From: Cyanobium sp. FGCU6
GTDB taxonomy: Bacteria > Cyanobacteriota > Cyanobacteriia > PCC-6307 > Cyanobiaceae
Assembly (NCBI GenBank): GCA_024958655.1
Contig: JANWUR010000001.1
Coordinates: forward strand, 62,001 to 126,000
DNA: 64,000 bases
Direction: 5' to 3'
The notes under the pieces were generated by a model. That model was given only the letters and a program-made list of their open reading frames with translations. It was not told the DNA's origin and did not search any database. A program made the translations under genes and the position numbers. Below, one piece after another: positions 50,695-57,686 of this stretch (position 1 is its first letter; each line of letters begins with the position of its first letter).

Positions 50695-50996
50695 CCCTGG
50701 TCGGTGCGGGTGCAGGTGAAGCGCATCGGCAGCCGTTCCACGGTGAGTTCGTCACCCCGAACGATCAGGCGCATCTCCTCATTGCGGTAGCGCAGACCCG
50801 GTGCGTCGGAGGCTTCGCGGAACAGGGTGGAGCGATAGCGGCCGGCGATCAGTGAGGCCTGGGAGTCGTTGCGCTCCACCACCACGGTGCCCCGGTCGTC
50901 GCAGCGGTAGCTGTCGCGCTGCTCGTAGTCCTCCCACCAGGGGGAGCCCATGGCCAGAAAAGGAAGCAGCCCCAGGCCCGCGAGGAAGGGGGTCAT
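50691..50996 (-). CDS. exported MliC-like small protein
   Basis: 101 residues. A signal peptide (MTPFLAGLGLLPFLAMGSP) is followed by a small beta domain, DSYRCDDRGTVVVERNDSQASL, LRYRNEEMRLIVRGDELTVER and RFTCTR. The spacing of two cysteines and the G-x-beta pattern resemble the MliC/PliC C-type lysozyme inhibitor fold, though the match is by eye and weak; no lipobox Cys is present. ATG 50996 is chosen so that the signal sequence is N-terminal. It is the first of three overlapping small genes. Confidence 0.62.
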   Translation of the reverse strand: MTPFLAGLGLLPFLAMGSPWWEDYEQRDSYRCDDRGTVVVERNDSQASLIAGRYRSTLFREASDAPGLRYRNEEMRLIVRGDELTVERLPMRFTCTRTDQG

Positions 50997-51030
50997 CGGC
51001 GGAGGGAGGCGAAGGAGTGGTGCGAGGGAA

Positions 51031-51762
51031 TCAACACAGGGCGATCGGGGCGTTGTCACCCCGCAGCACGCAATGGGAGACCGACCAGTCGTAGGAGTCC
51101 CAGATATGGGCCGGCAGAAGGTAGGTGGCGCCTGGGAAAGCCCCCAGGCGAACCCCGGAGGGCTGGGCGGAACAGTAGGGCCGGCTGCCCGGCTTGGCGA
51201 GGTACTGCTGGTGGTAGGGCTCGGCGAAATGGAAGGGGACGTCGGCGCGGAGTTCGGTGGTGATCCGTCCGTAGCCGGCCTCCGCGAGCGCGGCCTGGTA
51301 GGTGGACCGGCTCGCTTCGGCCAGGTCCAGCAGGGCTGGGTCGTTCACATAGATGGCTGAGCGGTACTGGCTGCCGCGGTCGTTCCCCTGGCGGTCGCCC
51401 TGGGTGGGGTCGTGGCATTCCCAGAACAGCTTGAGCAGATCGGCAAAGCTGATCCGGTTCGCCTCCCACACCACCCGCACCACCTCGGCATGGCCGGTGC
51501 GGCCGCTGCACACCTGGTTGTACGTGGGATCCGCCAGGGAGCCGCCGGCGTAGCCCACGGCGGTGGTGATCACCCCCGGCAGACGCCAGAAGCCTTTCTC
51601 CGCTCCCCAGAAGCAGCCACAGCCGAACAGGGCTTCCGCCTCACCCGGCCCGGGTTCGGCATCGATCGGGGTGCCGAGGACGGCGTGGGGAAGGTTCTGC
51701 ACCATCGCGGCGATGGTGCCGCCCGTGGCGTTGGTGGCGGAGGATCCGAACAGCCCGAACAC
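51031..51762 (-). CDS. msrA: peptide methionine-S-sulfoxide reductase MsrA
   Basis: MsrA repairs methionine-S-sulfoxide in oxidised proteins. The 243-residue product has the active-site motif GCGCFWGAEKGFWRLPGV with catalytic Cys50, GYAGGSLADPTYNQVCSGRTGHAEVV, FWECHDPTQGDRQGNDRGSQYRS and a C-terminal Cys in PYCSAQP that could resolve the disulfide. GTG 51762 is listed; ATG 51705 would give a shorter product that still contains the domain. The N-terminal 40 residues precede the conserved core, as in other cyanobacterial MsrA. No signal peptide is evident. Confidence 0.94.
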   Translation of the reverse strand: MFGLFGSSATNATGGTIAAMVQNLPHAVLGTPIDAEPGPGEAEALFGCGCFWGAEKGFWRLPGVITTAVGYAGGSLADPTYNQVCSGRTGHAEVVRVVWEANRISFADLLKLFWECHDPTQGDRQGNDRGSQYRSAIYVNDPALLDLAEASRSTYQAALAEAGYGRITTELRADVPFHFAEPYHQQYLAKPGSRPYCSAQPSGVRLGAFPGATYLLPAHIWDSYDWSVSHCVLRGDNAPIALC

Positions 51763-51797
51763 ACCTGATCTGCGGATGGATTGAGCCTAGGGGGGGC

Positions 51798-52049
51798 TCA
51801 GGCCTCCGCGTCCGGCACCAGGGCGATGTGGTTGAGCAGGGTGGTGGTGAAGGCGAACAGCAGAAAGGGAAGGGAGAGCACGAGGATCAGGCCCACGCCC
51901 AGCAGGGCGAACAGGGGTTTGCTGGCGCCCATCAGGGCCAGGCCCGCCGCCAGACTCACGAAGATCACAGCCATCCAGATCAGGATCTGGCCGTAGATGT
52001 CGCCGAAGGTGAGGGTGCAGCGCAGGTTCAGGGTCCGGTTCGTGTCCAT
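51798..52049 (-). CDS. small two-span membrane protein, unknown function
   Basis: 83 residues with MDTNRTLNLRCTLTFGDIYG, then two hydrophobic helices, ILIWMAVIFVSLAAGLALMG and LFALLGVGLILVLSLPFLLFAF, joined by a short turn, and a short C-terminus ending VPDAEA. An AAGGA lies close before ATG 52049; the frame is open further upstream but lacks a better start. The family is not recognised. It sits between msrA and the ABC transporter on the same strand, with 35- and 117-base gaps. Confidence 0.7.
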   Translation of the reverse strand: MDTNRTLNLRCTLTFGDIYGQILIWMAVIFVSLAAGLALMGASKPLFALLGVGLILVLSLPFLLFAFTTTLLNHIALVPDAEA

Positions 52050-52166
52050 CGATCCTTCGGGCGGGTGAACCGGCACGCGGATGGGCCGGGGGATGGAGCT
52101 GACGCCCCCTCCAGCCAAGCGGCGTCGGCGCAGGCCGACAAGGAATCTTGACCTTTGTTGAGGTGT

Positions 52167-53915
52167 TCAGGCTGTCTGCAGCTGCTCGGAAGCCCGCTCC
52201 CTCTCCCACAGGCGGCGATAGACGCCGGGTTGCTCCACCAGCTCATGGTGAGGGCCCTGCTGCACCAGCCTCCCCTCCTCCAGCACCAGGATGCGGTCGC
52301 AGGCGGCCGCCGCCGAGAGCTGGTGGCTGATCATCAGCACCGTGCGTCCCTGCTGCTGGCGCACCGACCGCAGGATGCCGGCGGCGGTGGTGTTGTCGAC
52401 GCTGGCCAGGGCATCGTCGAGCACGAGCAGGGGGGCCTCCACCAGCAGGGCCCGCCCGAGGGCGGCCCGCTGGCGCTGCCCGCCGCTGAGGGTGATGCCC
52501 CGCTCCCCCACCAGGGTGGAATAGCCGTCGGGGAAGCCCTTGATGTCGCCTTCCAGCCGGGCCTGGCGTGCCGCCTCCTCCACTCGCTCCATCGGCGCGT
52601 CGGGTTTGCCGTAGCGCAGGTTGTCGGCGAGGGTGGCGGTGAACAGGTAGCCCTCCTGGGGCACGAGAGCCACCTGGCCGCGCAGATCCGGCAGGGCCAT
52701 CGCCGTGATGTCGACGCCGTCGAGGAACAGCTGGCCGGCCGGCACCTCCACCATGCGCCCGAGGGCGCGGGCCAGGGTGGTCTTGCCGCAGCCCACCGGT
52801 CCCACCACCGCCACCAGTTCGCCGGGATTCAGCCGGAAGCTGAGACCGTCGAGGGCGGGCCTGGGTGCACCCGCGTAGCGCACCACCAGGTCACGGGCCT
52901 CCACAGTCCCCCGGGCCGGAACGGCGGCGGGCTGGGGATGGGGCGGCGACACCACCAGCGGCCGCCGTTCCAGCAGGGTCTCGACACGCTCCAGGCTCAC
53001 CTGGCCGGTCTGGAAGGTGTTGAGGGTGAAGCCCAGCAGAGCGGTGGGGAAGACCAGCCGCTCCACATAGAGGATCAGCGCCACCAGGTCGCCGATGCTG
53101 AGCCGACCCGATTCGATCTGGCCGCTGCCGATCGCCAGCAGCAACAGCAGGCTGAGGGAGGAGATGCCCTCCAGCAGCGGGAAGAGGGTGCTGCGGGTGC
53201 GCGCCAGGCCGAGGGCCGCGTCGCGGTACAGGCGGTTGCGGCTGGAGAAGGCCTCGCGCTCGGTGCGCTCCTGTCCATAGATCTTGATCGCGCTGATGCC
53301 GGAGAGGTCTTCCTGGATCAGATCGCTCAGCGACGCAAGGGCTTCCTGCTGACGGCGCTGCTGACGCATCATCCGGCCGCCGAACAGGCGCACCGTGATC
53401 AGCATCAGCGGGTAGAGGCCGATCGCCGCCACGGTGAGCGGCGCATCGATCATCAGCATCGCCGGCAGCGTGAGCGCGTAGGCGAGCAGCGTGTTGGTGA
53501 GGCTGAGGATGGCGAAGCCCAGCAGCCGCCGCACGTTCTCCACGTCGCTGGTCGCCCGGCTGATCACCTCGCCGCTGCCGATGCCCTGCAGCCAGGACGG
53601 CTCCTGGGTGAGCACATGGTCGAAGATCCGCTGCTTGAGATCCGCCTCCACCTGGCGGCCCACGCCGAACACGAGCATGCGCGAAAGCAGCCGCACTGCT
53701 GCCATCACCGTGGCCAGCAGCACGATCCGGCCCGCCTGGCCGAGCACGGCGCTGTAGGTGAAACCGTCGTGGAGATCATCGACGACGTTGCGCACCTGCA
53801 GCGGGATCGCCACACTCAGCAGATTGACCACCACCAGGGCGATGGCGCCGAGCAGAACGGTGCGCCTGTGCGGTCGCAGGTAGCGGCTGATCAGATCGAG
53901 CCGCAGAGCGGCCAT
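52167..53915 (-). CDS. ABC exporter half-transporter (MsbA/MdlA type)
   Basis: The 582-residue protein has an N-terminal six-helix ABC membrane domain (helices from about 20 to 290, with coupling region ERTEREAFSSRN) and a C-terminal nucleotide-binding domain: Walker A VVGPVGCGKTTLARAL, signature ITLSGGQRQRAALGRAL, Walker B LLVLDDALASVDNTT. The catalytic Glu after Walker B is Asp here (LDDALASVD). This is the degenerate-site pattern of one half of heterodimeric exporters such as MdlA/BmrC, so a partner encoded elsewhere is plausible. The substrate is unknown. It diverges from the DUF3288 gene. Confidence 0.92.
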   Translation of the reverse strand: MAALRLDLISRYLRPHRRTVLLGAIALVVVNLLSVAIPLQVRNVVDDLHDGFTYSAVLGQAGRIVLLATVMAAVRLLSRMLVFGVGRQVEADLKQRIFDHVLTQEPSWLQGIGSGEVISRATSDVENVRRLLGFAILSLTNTLLAYALTLPAMLMIDAPLTVAAIGLYPLMLITVRLFGGRMMRQQRRQQEALASLSDLIQEDLSGISAIKIYGQERTEREAFSSRNRLYRDAALGLARTRSTLFPLLEGISSLSLLLLLAIGSGQIESGRLSIGDLVALILYVERLVFPTALLGFTLNTFQTGQVSLERVETLLERRPLVVSPPHPQPAAVPARGTVEARDLVVRYAGAPRPALDGLSFRLNPGELVAVVGPVGCGKTTLARALGRMVEVPAGQLFLDGVDITAMALPDLRGQVALVPQEGYLFTATLADNLRYGKPDAPMERVEEAARQARLEGDIKGFPDGYSTLVGERGITLSGGQRQRAALGRALLVEAPLLVLDDALASVDNTTAAGILRSVRQQQGRTVLMISHQLSAAAACDRILVLEEGRLVQQGPHHELVEQPGVYRRLWERERASEQLQTA

Positions 53916-53981
53916 GGGCGAGGGAACGGGGGATGGGCCCTAACCTACGCAGCCTCTCCGGGCTCCCGTCCCTCGATCGCC

Positions 53982-54308
53982 ATGACCGTGGATCCAACGA
54001 TGGACGAGCAGAGCCATCCGCTCCACGCCGGCGACCGCGAGGTGGTGACCAGGTTGCTGGCGGCTCAGGAGCCGGCTGACGCCGACCTCGTGGATGCCGC
54101 CCGGCTGTTGATGCGCTACGACACCTTTCCAGGTGCCGCCGACCTGCGCGACGACCTGGCGAGGGCCCTGCGGCTCTGGGGCTTCGATCGCGACGGCCTG
54201 CATGAACGCACCCGGGCGATCTGGGCCCGGGGCTTCCGGCCTGGTCCCACCGCCCCGGCTGAGGCGGTCGGATCGGGATTCGACACCGCCGATGCCGACG
54301 GACCCTGA
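53982..54308 (+). CDS. DUF3288 cyanobacterial protein
   Basis: 108 residues with the DUF3288 pattern: DEQSHPLHAGDREVVTRLLA, RLLMRYDTFPGAADLRDDLA, LRLWGFDRDGLHERTRAIWA, and a disordered tail. A soluble helical protein of unknown function that is widespread in cyanobacteria. ATG 53982 is listed; ATG 54000 (MDEQSHPL) matches the family start equally well. It diverges from the ABC exporter across 66 bases and is followed by a strong terminator/leader structure before trpD. Confidence 0.8.
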   Translation: MTVDPTMDEQSHPLHAGDREVVTRLLAAQEPADADLVDAARLLMRYDTFPGAADLRDDLARALRLWGFDRDGLHERTRAIWARGFRPGPTAPAEAVGSGFDTADADGP

Positions 54309-54358
54309 AGCGGCTTGCCACCAAGCCGATGGCGGAATCGAGGAGCGATTCGCCAGAT

Positions 54359-54429
54359 TCACCCTCTTCGGGTGATAGTGGGGGAGTCCCCATCACCCGG
54401 CCCGGTGTGCCCTGCACCCGGGCTTTTTT
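54359..54429 (+). terminator. hairpin-rich leader with intrinsic terminator upstream of trpD
   Basis: Three hairpins are visible. A: TCACCC (54359-54364) with GGGTGA (54370-54375), loop TCTTC. B: GGGTGAT (54370-54376) with ATCACCC (54392-54398), enclosing a GGGG/CCCC pair. C: GCCCGGTG (54400-54407) with CACCCGGGC (54415-54423, one bulge), followed by T6 (54424-54429). A and B share bases and exclude each other, like anti-terminator choices. C is a canonical intrinsic terminator that ends DUF3288 transcription or attenuates trpD, whose ATG lies 72 bases downstream. No Trp-codon leader peptide is seen. Confidence 0.72.
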
Positions 54430-54500
54430 CTTGGCTTGCTGGCGGGGGATGCCGCCGGCCGCCCCTTCTACCGTGGCCCGCGATCCCGTGACAACGGCCG

Positions 54501-55568
54501 ATGACGCCACCACCGCCGCCCACGCCCGCCTGGCCGATGCTGCTGGAGCAGCTTCTCAGCGGCGGCGATCTGCGCGGGGAGGACGCCGGCGCCCTGATGC
54601 GCGGCTGGCTGGAGGAGCGGATCGATCCGGTGCTCACCGGGGCGCTGCTCACCGCCATGCGGGCCCGGGGGGTCACCGGCGAAGAACTGGCGGCGATGGC
54701 GCTCGTGCTGCGCCAGGCCTGTCCCCTGCCGGCCCCGAGGCCCTCCCTGCCGCTGGTGGATACCTGCGGCACCGGCGGCGATGGCGCCGGCAGCTTCAAC
54801 ATCTCCACCGCCACCGCCTTCGTGGCGGCGGCCTGCGGCGCCCATGTGGCCAAGCACGGCAACCGCAGCGCCAGCGGCAGCGTCGGCTCCGCCGATGTGC
54901 TCGAGAGCCTGGGGGTCCGTCTGCAGGCCCCCCTGGTCCAGGTGGTGGAGGCCCTGCCCCATGCCGGGGTCACCTTCCTGTTCGCCCCGGGATGGCACCC
55001 GGCCCTGGTGGGGCTCGCGCCGCTGCGCCGCACCCTCGGCATCCGCACCGTGTTCAACCTGCTCGGTCCGCTGGTGAACCCGCTCAGCCCCGAGTACCAG
55101 GTGCTGGGGGTGGCGCGGGCCGAGCTGCTGGATCCGATGGCCGATGCCCTCCGCCGCCTCGGCCTGACGAGGGCGGTGGTGGTGTACGGCCATGGCGGCC
55201 TCGACGAGGCGGCCCTCTCCGGGCCCAACGAGCTGCGGCTGGTGGAGAACGGCGAGGTGCGCACCGAGTTCGTCGACCCCTGGGAGCTGGGGCTCACCCC
55301 GGCCGGCGCCGAAGACCTGCGGGGAGGCGACGTGGCCACGAACGCCCGCATCCTCGAGCAGGTGCTGCGGGGACAGGGCAGCGATGCCCAGCGCGATGTG
55401 GTGGCGCTCAACACCGCCCTCGTGCTGTGGGCCGCCGGACAGGCCGCGAGTGTGGCGGCGGGTCTGGAGCAGGCCGCCGAAGCTCTGGCCTCCGGTGCCC
55501 CCTGGGTACGGCTCGACAGGCTGCGGCGGGCTCTGGCCGCCCCATCCACGGGCGACGCGGGAGGATGA
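54501..55568 (+). CDS. trpD: anthranilate phosphoribosyltransferase
   Basis: TrpD joins anthranilate and PRPP in tryptophan synthesis. The 355-residue product has the glycine-rich PRPP loop [20 protein letters not shown] near residues 87-106, [19 protein letters not shown] near 116-134, and the second-domain [19 protein letters not shown] near 189-207. It is a free-standing TrpD without a TrpG fusion. It begins 72 bases after a terminator-like leader and is followed 22 bases later by carA; chorismate and carbamoyl-phosphate genes side by side is a common cyanobacterial order. Confidence 0.95.
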   Translation: MTPPPPPTPAWPMLLEQLLSGGDLRGEDAGALMRGWLEERIDPVLTGALLTAMRARGVTGEELAAMALVLRQACPLPAPRPSLPLVDTCGTGGDGAGSFNISTATAFVAAACGAHVAKHGNRSASGSVGSADVLESLGVRLQAPLVQVVEALPHAGVTFLFAPGWHPALVGLAPLRRTLGIRTVFNLLGPLVNPLSPEYQVLGVARAELLDPMADALRRLGLTRAVVVYGHGGLDEAALSGPNELRLVENGEVRTEFVDPWELGLTPAGAEDLRGGDVATNARILEQVLRGQGSDAQRDVVALNTALVLWAAGQAASVAAGLEQAAEALASGAPWVRLDRLRRALAAPSTGDAGG

Positions 55569-55590
55569 TCCCAACAGCCGAGGCCCATCA

Positions 55591-56739
55591 GTGACCCCGC
55601 CCACCACCACGCTGCCGGATCCCGCCCTGCTGGTGCTCGCCGATGGCACGGTGCTGCGCGGCCGGGCCTGCGGCGCCCGCGGCACCGCCGTGGGTGAGGT
55701 GGTGTTCAACACCGGCATGAGCGGCTATCAGGAAGTGATGACCGACCCCAGCTACGAGGGGCAGCTGGTCTCCTTCACCTACCCGGAGCTCGGCAACACC
55801 GGCGTCAACAGCCACGACCAGGAGGCCTCCAAGCCCCACGTGCGCGGTGTGATCGCCCGCCAGCTCTCGCCCTGCGCCAGCAGCTGGCGGGCGGAGGAGG
55901 AACTGGGTCGCTGGCTGCAGCGCCATGGGGTGGTGGGCATCCAGGGGGTGGACACCCGTGCCCTGGTGCGCCACCTGCGCGAGGGCGGAGCGATCAACGG
56001 GGCGATCAGCAGCGACGGCAGCTCACCCGCGGACCTGCTGGAGCGGGTGCGCAGCGCCCCCTCGATGGCGGGCCTGAACCTGGCCGAGCAGGTGAGCACA
56101 CCTTCCAGCTACAGCTGGAGCAGCCTCTGTCCCGCAGGCTTCGATGCGCGGGTGCGTCATCAGCCCGAGCATCCCTACCGGGTGGTGGCGATCGACTTCG
56201 GCATCAAGCGGGCGATCCTCGAGCGGCTCGTGGCCCACGGCTGCGAGGTCACGGTGCTGCCGGCCGACAGCACCAGCGAGCAGGTGCTCGAGCATCGGCC
56301 CGAGGGGGTGTTTCTCTCCAACGGGCCTGGCGATCCGGCGGCTGTGACCAGGGGCATCGCCCTGGCCCGCGATCTGCTTCAACGCCCCGATTTGCCCGTG
56401 TTCGGCATCTGCCTGGGTCACCAGATTCTTGGTCTGGCCCTGGGTGGACGCACCTTCAAGCTGGCGTATGGGCACCGCGGCCTGAACCATCCCTGCGGCT
56501 CCCCCGGCGAGGTGGAGATCACCAGCCAGAACCATGGCTTCGCCATTGACGCCGCCAGCCTTCCGGCCGGGCGGGTCGCGATCACCCATCTCAACCTCAA
56601 CGACCGCACCGTGGCGGCGCTGGCCCTGCGCGACCAGCCTGTGTTCGGCGTGCAGTACCACCCGGAGGCCAGCCCCGGCCCGCACGATGCCGACCACCAC
56701 TTCGGTCGCTTCACCTCCCTGATGGAGGAGCGCCGCTGA
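55591..56739 (+). CDS. carA: carbamoyl-phosphate synthase small (glutaminase) subunit
   Basis: CarA hydrolyses glutamine and passes ammonia to CarB for arginine and pyrimidine synthesis. The 382-residue product has the N-terminal [16 protein letters not shown] domain with [20 protein letters not shown], and the class I amidotransferase domain with Cys274 in [13 protein letters not shown] and His357/Glu359 in [10 protein letters not shown]. The start is GTG 55591. trpD ends 22 bases before it. carB is not in the window. Confidence 0.95.
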   Translation: MTPPTTTLPDPALLVLADGTVLRGRACGARGTAVGEVVFNTGMSGYQEVMTDPSYEGQLVSFTYPELGNTGVNSHDQEASKPHVRGVIARQLSPCASSWRAEEELGRWLQRHGVVGIQGVDTRALVRHLREGGAINGAISSDGSSPADLLERVRSAPSMAGLNLAEQVSTPSSYSWSSLCPAGFDARVRHQPEHPYRVVAIDFGIKRAILERLVAHGCEVTVLPADSTSEQVLEHRPEGVFLSNGPGDPAAVTRGIALARDLLQRPDLPVFGICLGHQILGLALGGRTFKLAYGHRGLNHPCGSPGEVEITSQNHGFAIDAASLPAGRVAITHLNLNDRTVAALALRDQPVFGVQYHPEASPGPHDADHHFGRFTSLMEERR

Positions 56740-56785
56740 CGCAGGAGGCAGGCTGCAGCGGATCGGCCGACGCCACCACGATTCG

Positions 56786-57220
56786 TTGCGGATCTGCCAG
56801 TCCTCTCCGCCCTCTCTACACTCCACGCGACCGCCGACGAGGGTTCGAGCCATCACCGACCTGCAGCGACTGACCGTCTCCCTGCGTGGGGGCTGTGAAC
56901 GTCAGGAGCAGTGCCTGCTGTTCAGCTTCACCGGCCAGCTGGATGCCTACTCCGACAAGCAGTTCACCACCTTCATCACCGAGCACGAGAACCGGACGAA
57001 GCTCCCGCTGGTGATCGATCTCAGCAAGATCGACTTCCTCGACTCCTCGGGGCTGGGGGCCCTGGTGCAACTGGCGAAACACTGCAACGACCATGGTGTG
57101 CGCTTCGTGGTGGTGGGCAATGCCCGGGTGGTGCAGACGGTGAAGCTGGTGCGCCTGGAGGATTTTCTGCATCTGCAGCCGGATCTGGCCACGGCCCTTG
57201 GCCACATCACCGCCGCCTGA
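56786..57220 (+). CDS. STAS-domain anti-sigma factor antagonist
   Basis: The core has the STAS fold of SpoIIAA-like proteins: LLFSFTGQLDAYSDKQFTTF, LPLVIDLSKIDFLDSSGLGA with the phosphorylatable Ser in DSSGLGAL, and FVVVGNARVVQTVKLVRL. It likely takes part in a partner-switching pathway with a serine kinase/phosphatase. No ATG or GTG exists in frame near the family start. TTG 56786 (listed, 144 aa) adds about 22 unusual residues; ATC 56852, preceded by GAGG about ten bases upstream, gives the conserved start ITDLQRLTVSL. Mini-RNase III overlaps its 3' end by 23 bases. Confidence 0.85.
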   Translation: MRICQSSPPSLHSTRPPTRVRAITDLQRLTVSLRGGCERQEQCLLFSFTGQLDAYSDKQFTTFITEHENRTKLPLVIDLSKIDFLDSSGLGALVQLAKHCNDHGVRFVVVGNARVVQTVKLVRLEDFLHLQPDLATALGHITAA

Positions 57221-57686
57221 GCCGCGCCAGCGTCCCTCCTCCTGGCTGGGGGGACAGGCTTCAGCGGCGGCGGCTTCGGCGGGTCCGGAGCCAGGCCCGC
57301 TGCAGCTGGCCTGGCTGGGCGATGCGGTGTGGGAGCTGCACCAGCGGTTGCGCCACTGCCGCCAGGCCGGCCGCTCCGGCGATCTGCACCGGGCGGTGGT
57401 CGCGGAGGTGAGGGCCGAGGCCCAGGCGGCCGCGCTGGCCCGCCTGGAGCCGCTGCTCAGCGCTGGCGAGCGGGATCTAGTGCGGCGGGGGCGCAACCGC
57501 GCCGGTCGCGGTCCCCGTCGTGGGGAGGCGGTGATCTATGGGCAGGCCACGGGATTTGAGACGATGCTGGGATGGCTCTTCCTTCGGGATCCTGAGCGTC
57601 TGGCGGAACTGCTGGACCAACTCGACTCGAGCCGACCGTTCTCACCGCCTCCCGACCATGAGCCCCCGTCCCGATCGCCGTCCTGA
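57198..57686 (+). CDS. mrnC: mini-ribonuclease III
   Basis: MrnC is an RNase III-type nuclease without a dsRNA-binding domain that matures 23S rRNA. The 162-residue product has LAWLGDAVWELHQRLRH near residues 37-53 with the catalytic Asp in GDAVWE, and YGQATGFETMLGWLFLRDPERL near 114-135 with the second acidic residue in FETMLGWL. TTG 57198 is the likely start, inside the STAS gene; no ATG/GTG is available. Its last 29 bases overlap the RlmB gene, which acts on the same 23S rRNA, so these two rRNA-maturation genes are coupled. Confidence 0.87.
   Translation: MATSPPPEPRQRPSSWLGGQASAAAASAGPEPGPLQLAWLGDAVWELHQRLRHCRQAGRSGDLHRAVVAEVRAEAQAAALARLEPLLSAGERDLVRRGRNRAGRGPRRGEAVIYGQATGFETMLGWLFLRDPERLAELLDQLDSSRPFSPPPDHEPPSRSPS

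Noticed and set aside
52155-53940. Long open frame on the strand opposite the ABC exporter
   Set aside because: It is the GC-rich antisense of a clear ABC transporter. Only the 3' part from 53982 on is a true gene (DUF3288).
54330-54500. Classical Trp leader peptide for trpD attenuation
   Set aside because: The small frame through the hairpins has a single Trp codon (in CWRGMP) and no tandem TGG. Only the hairpin structure is kept as a finding.
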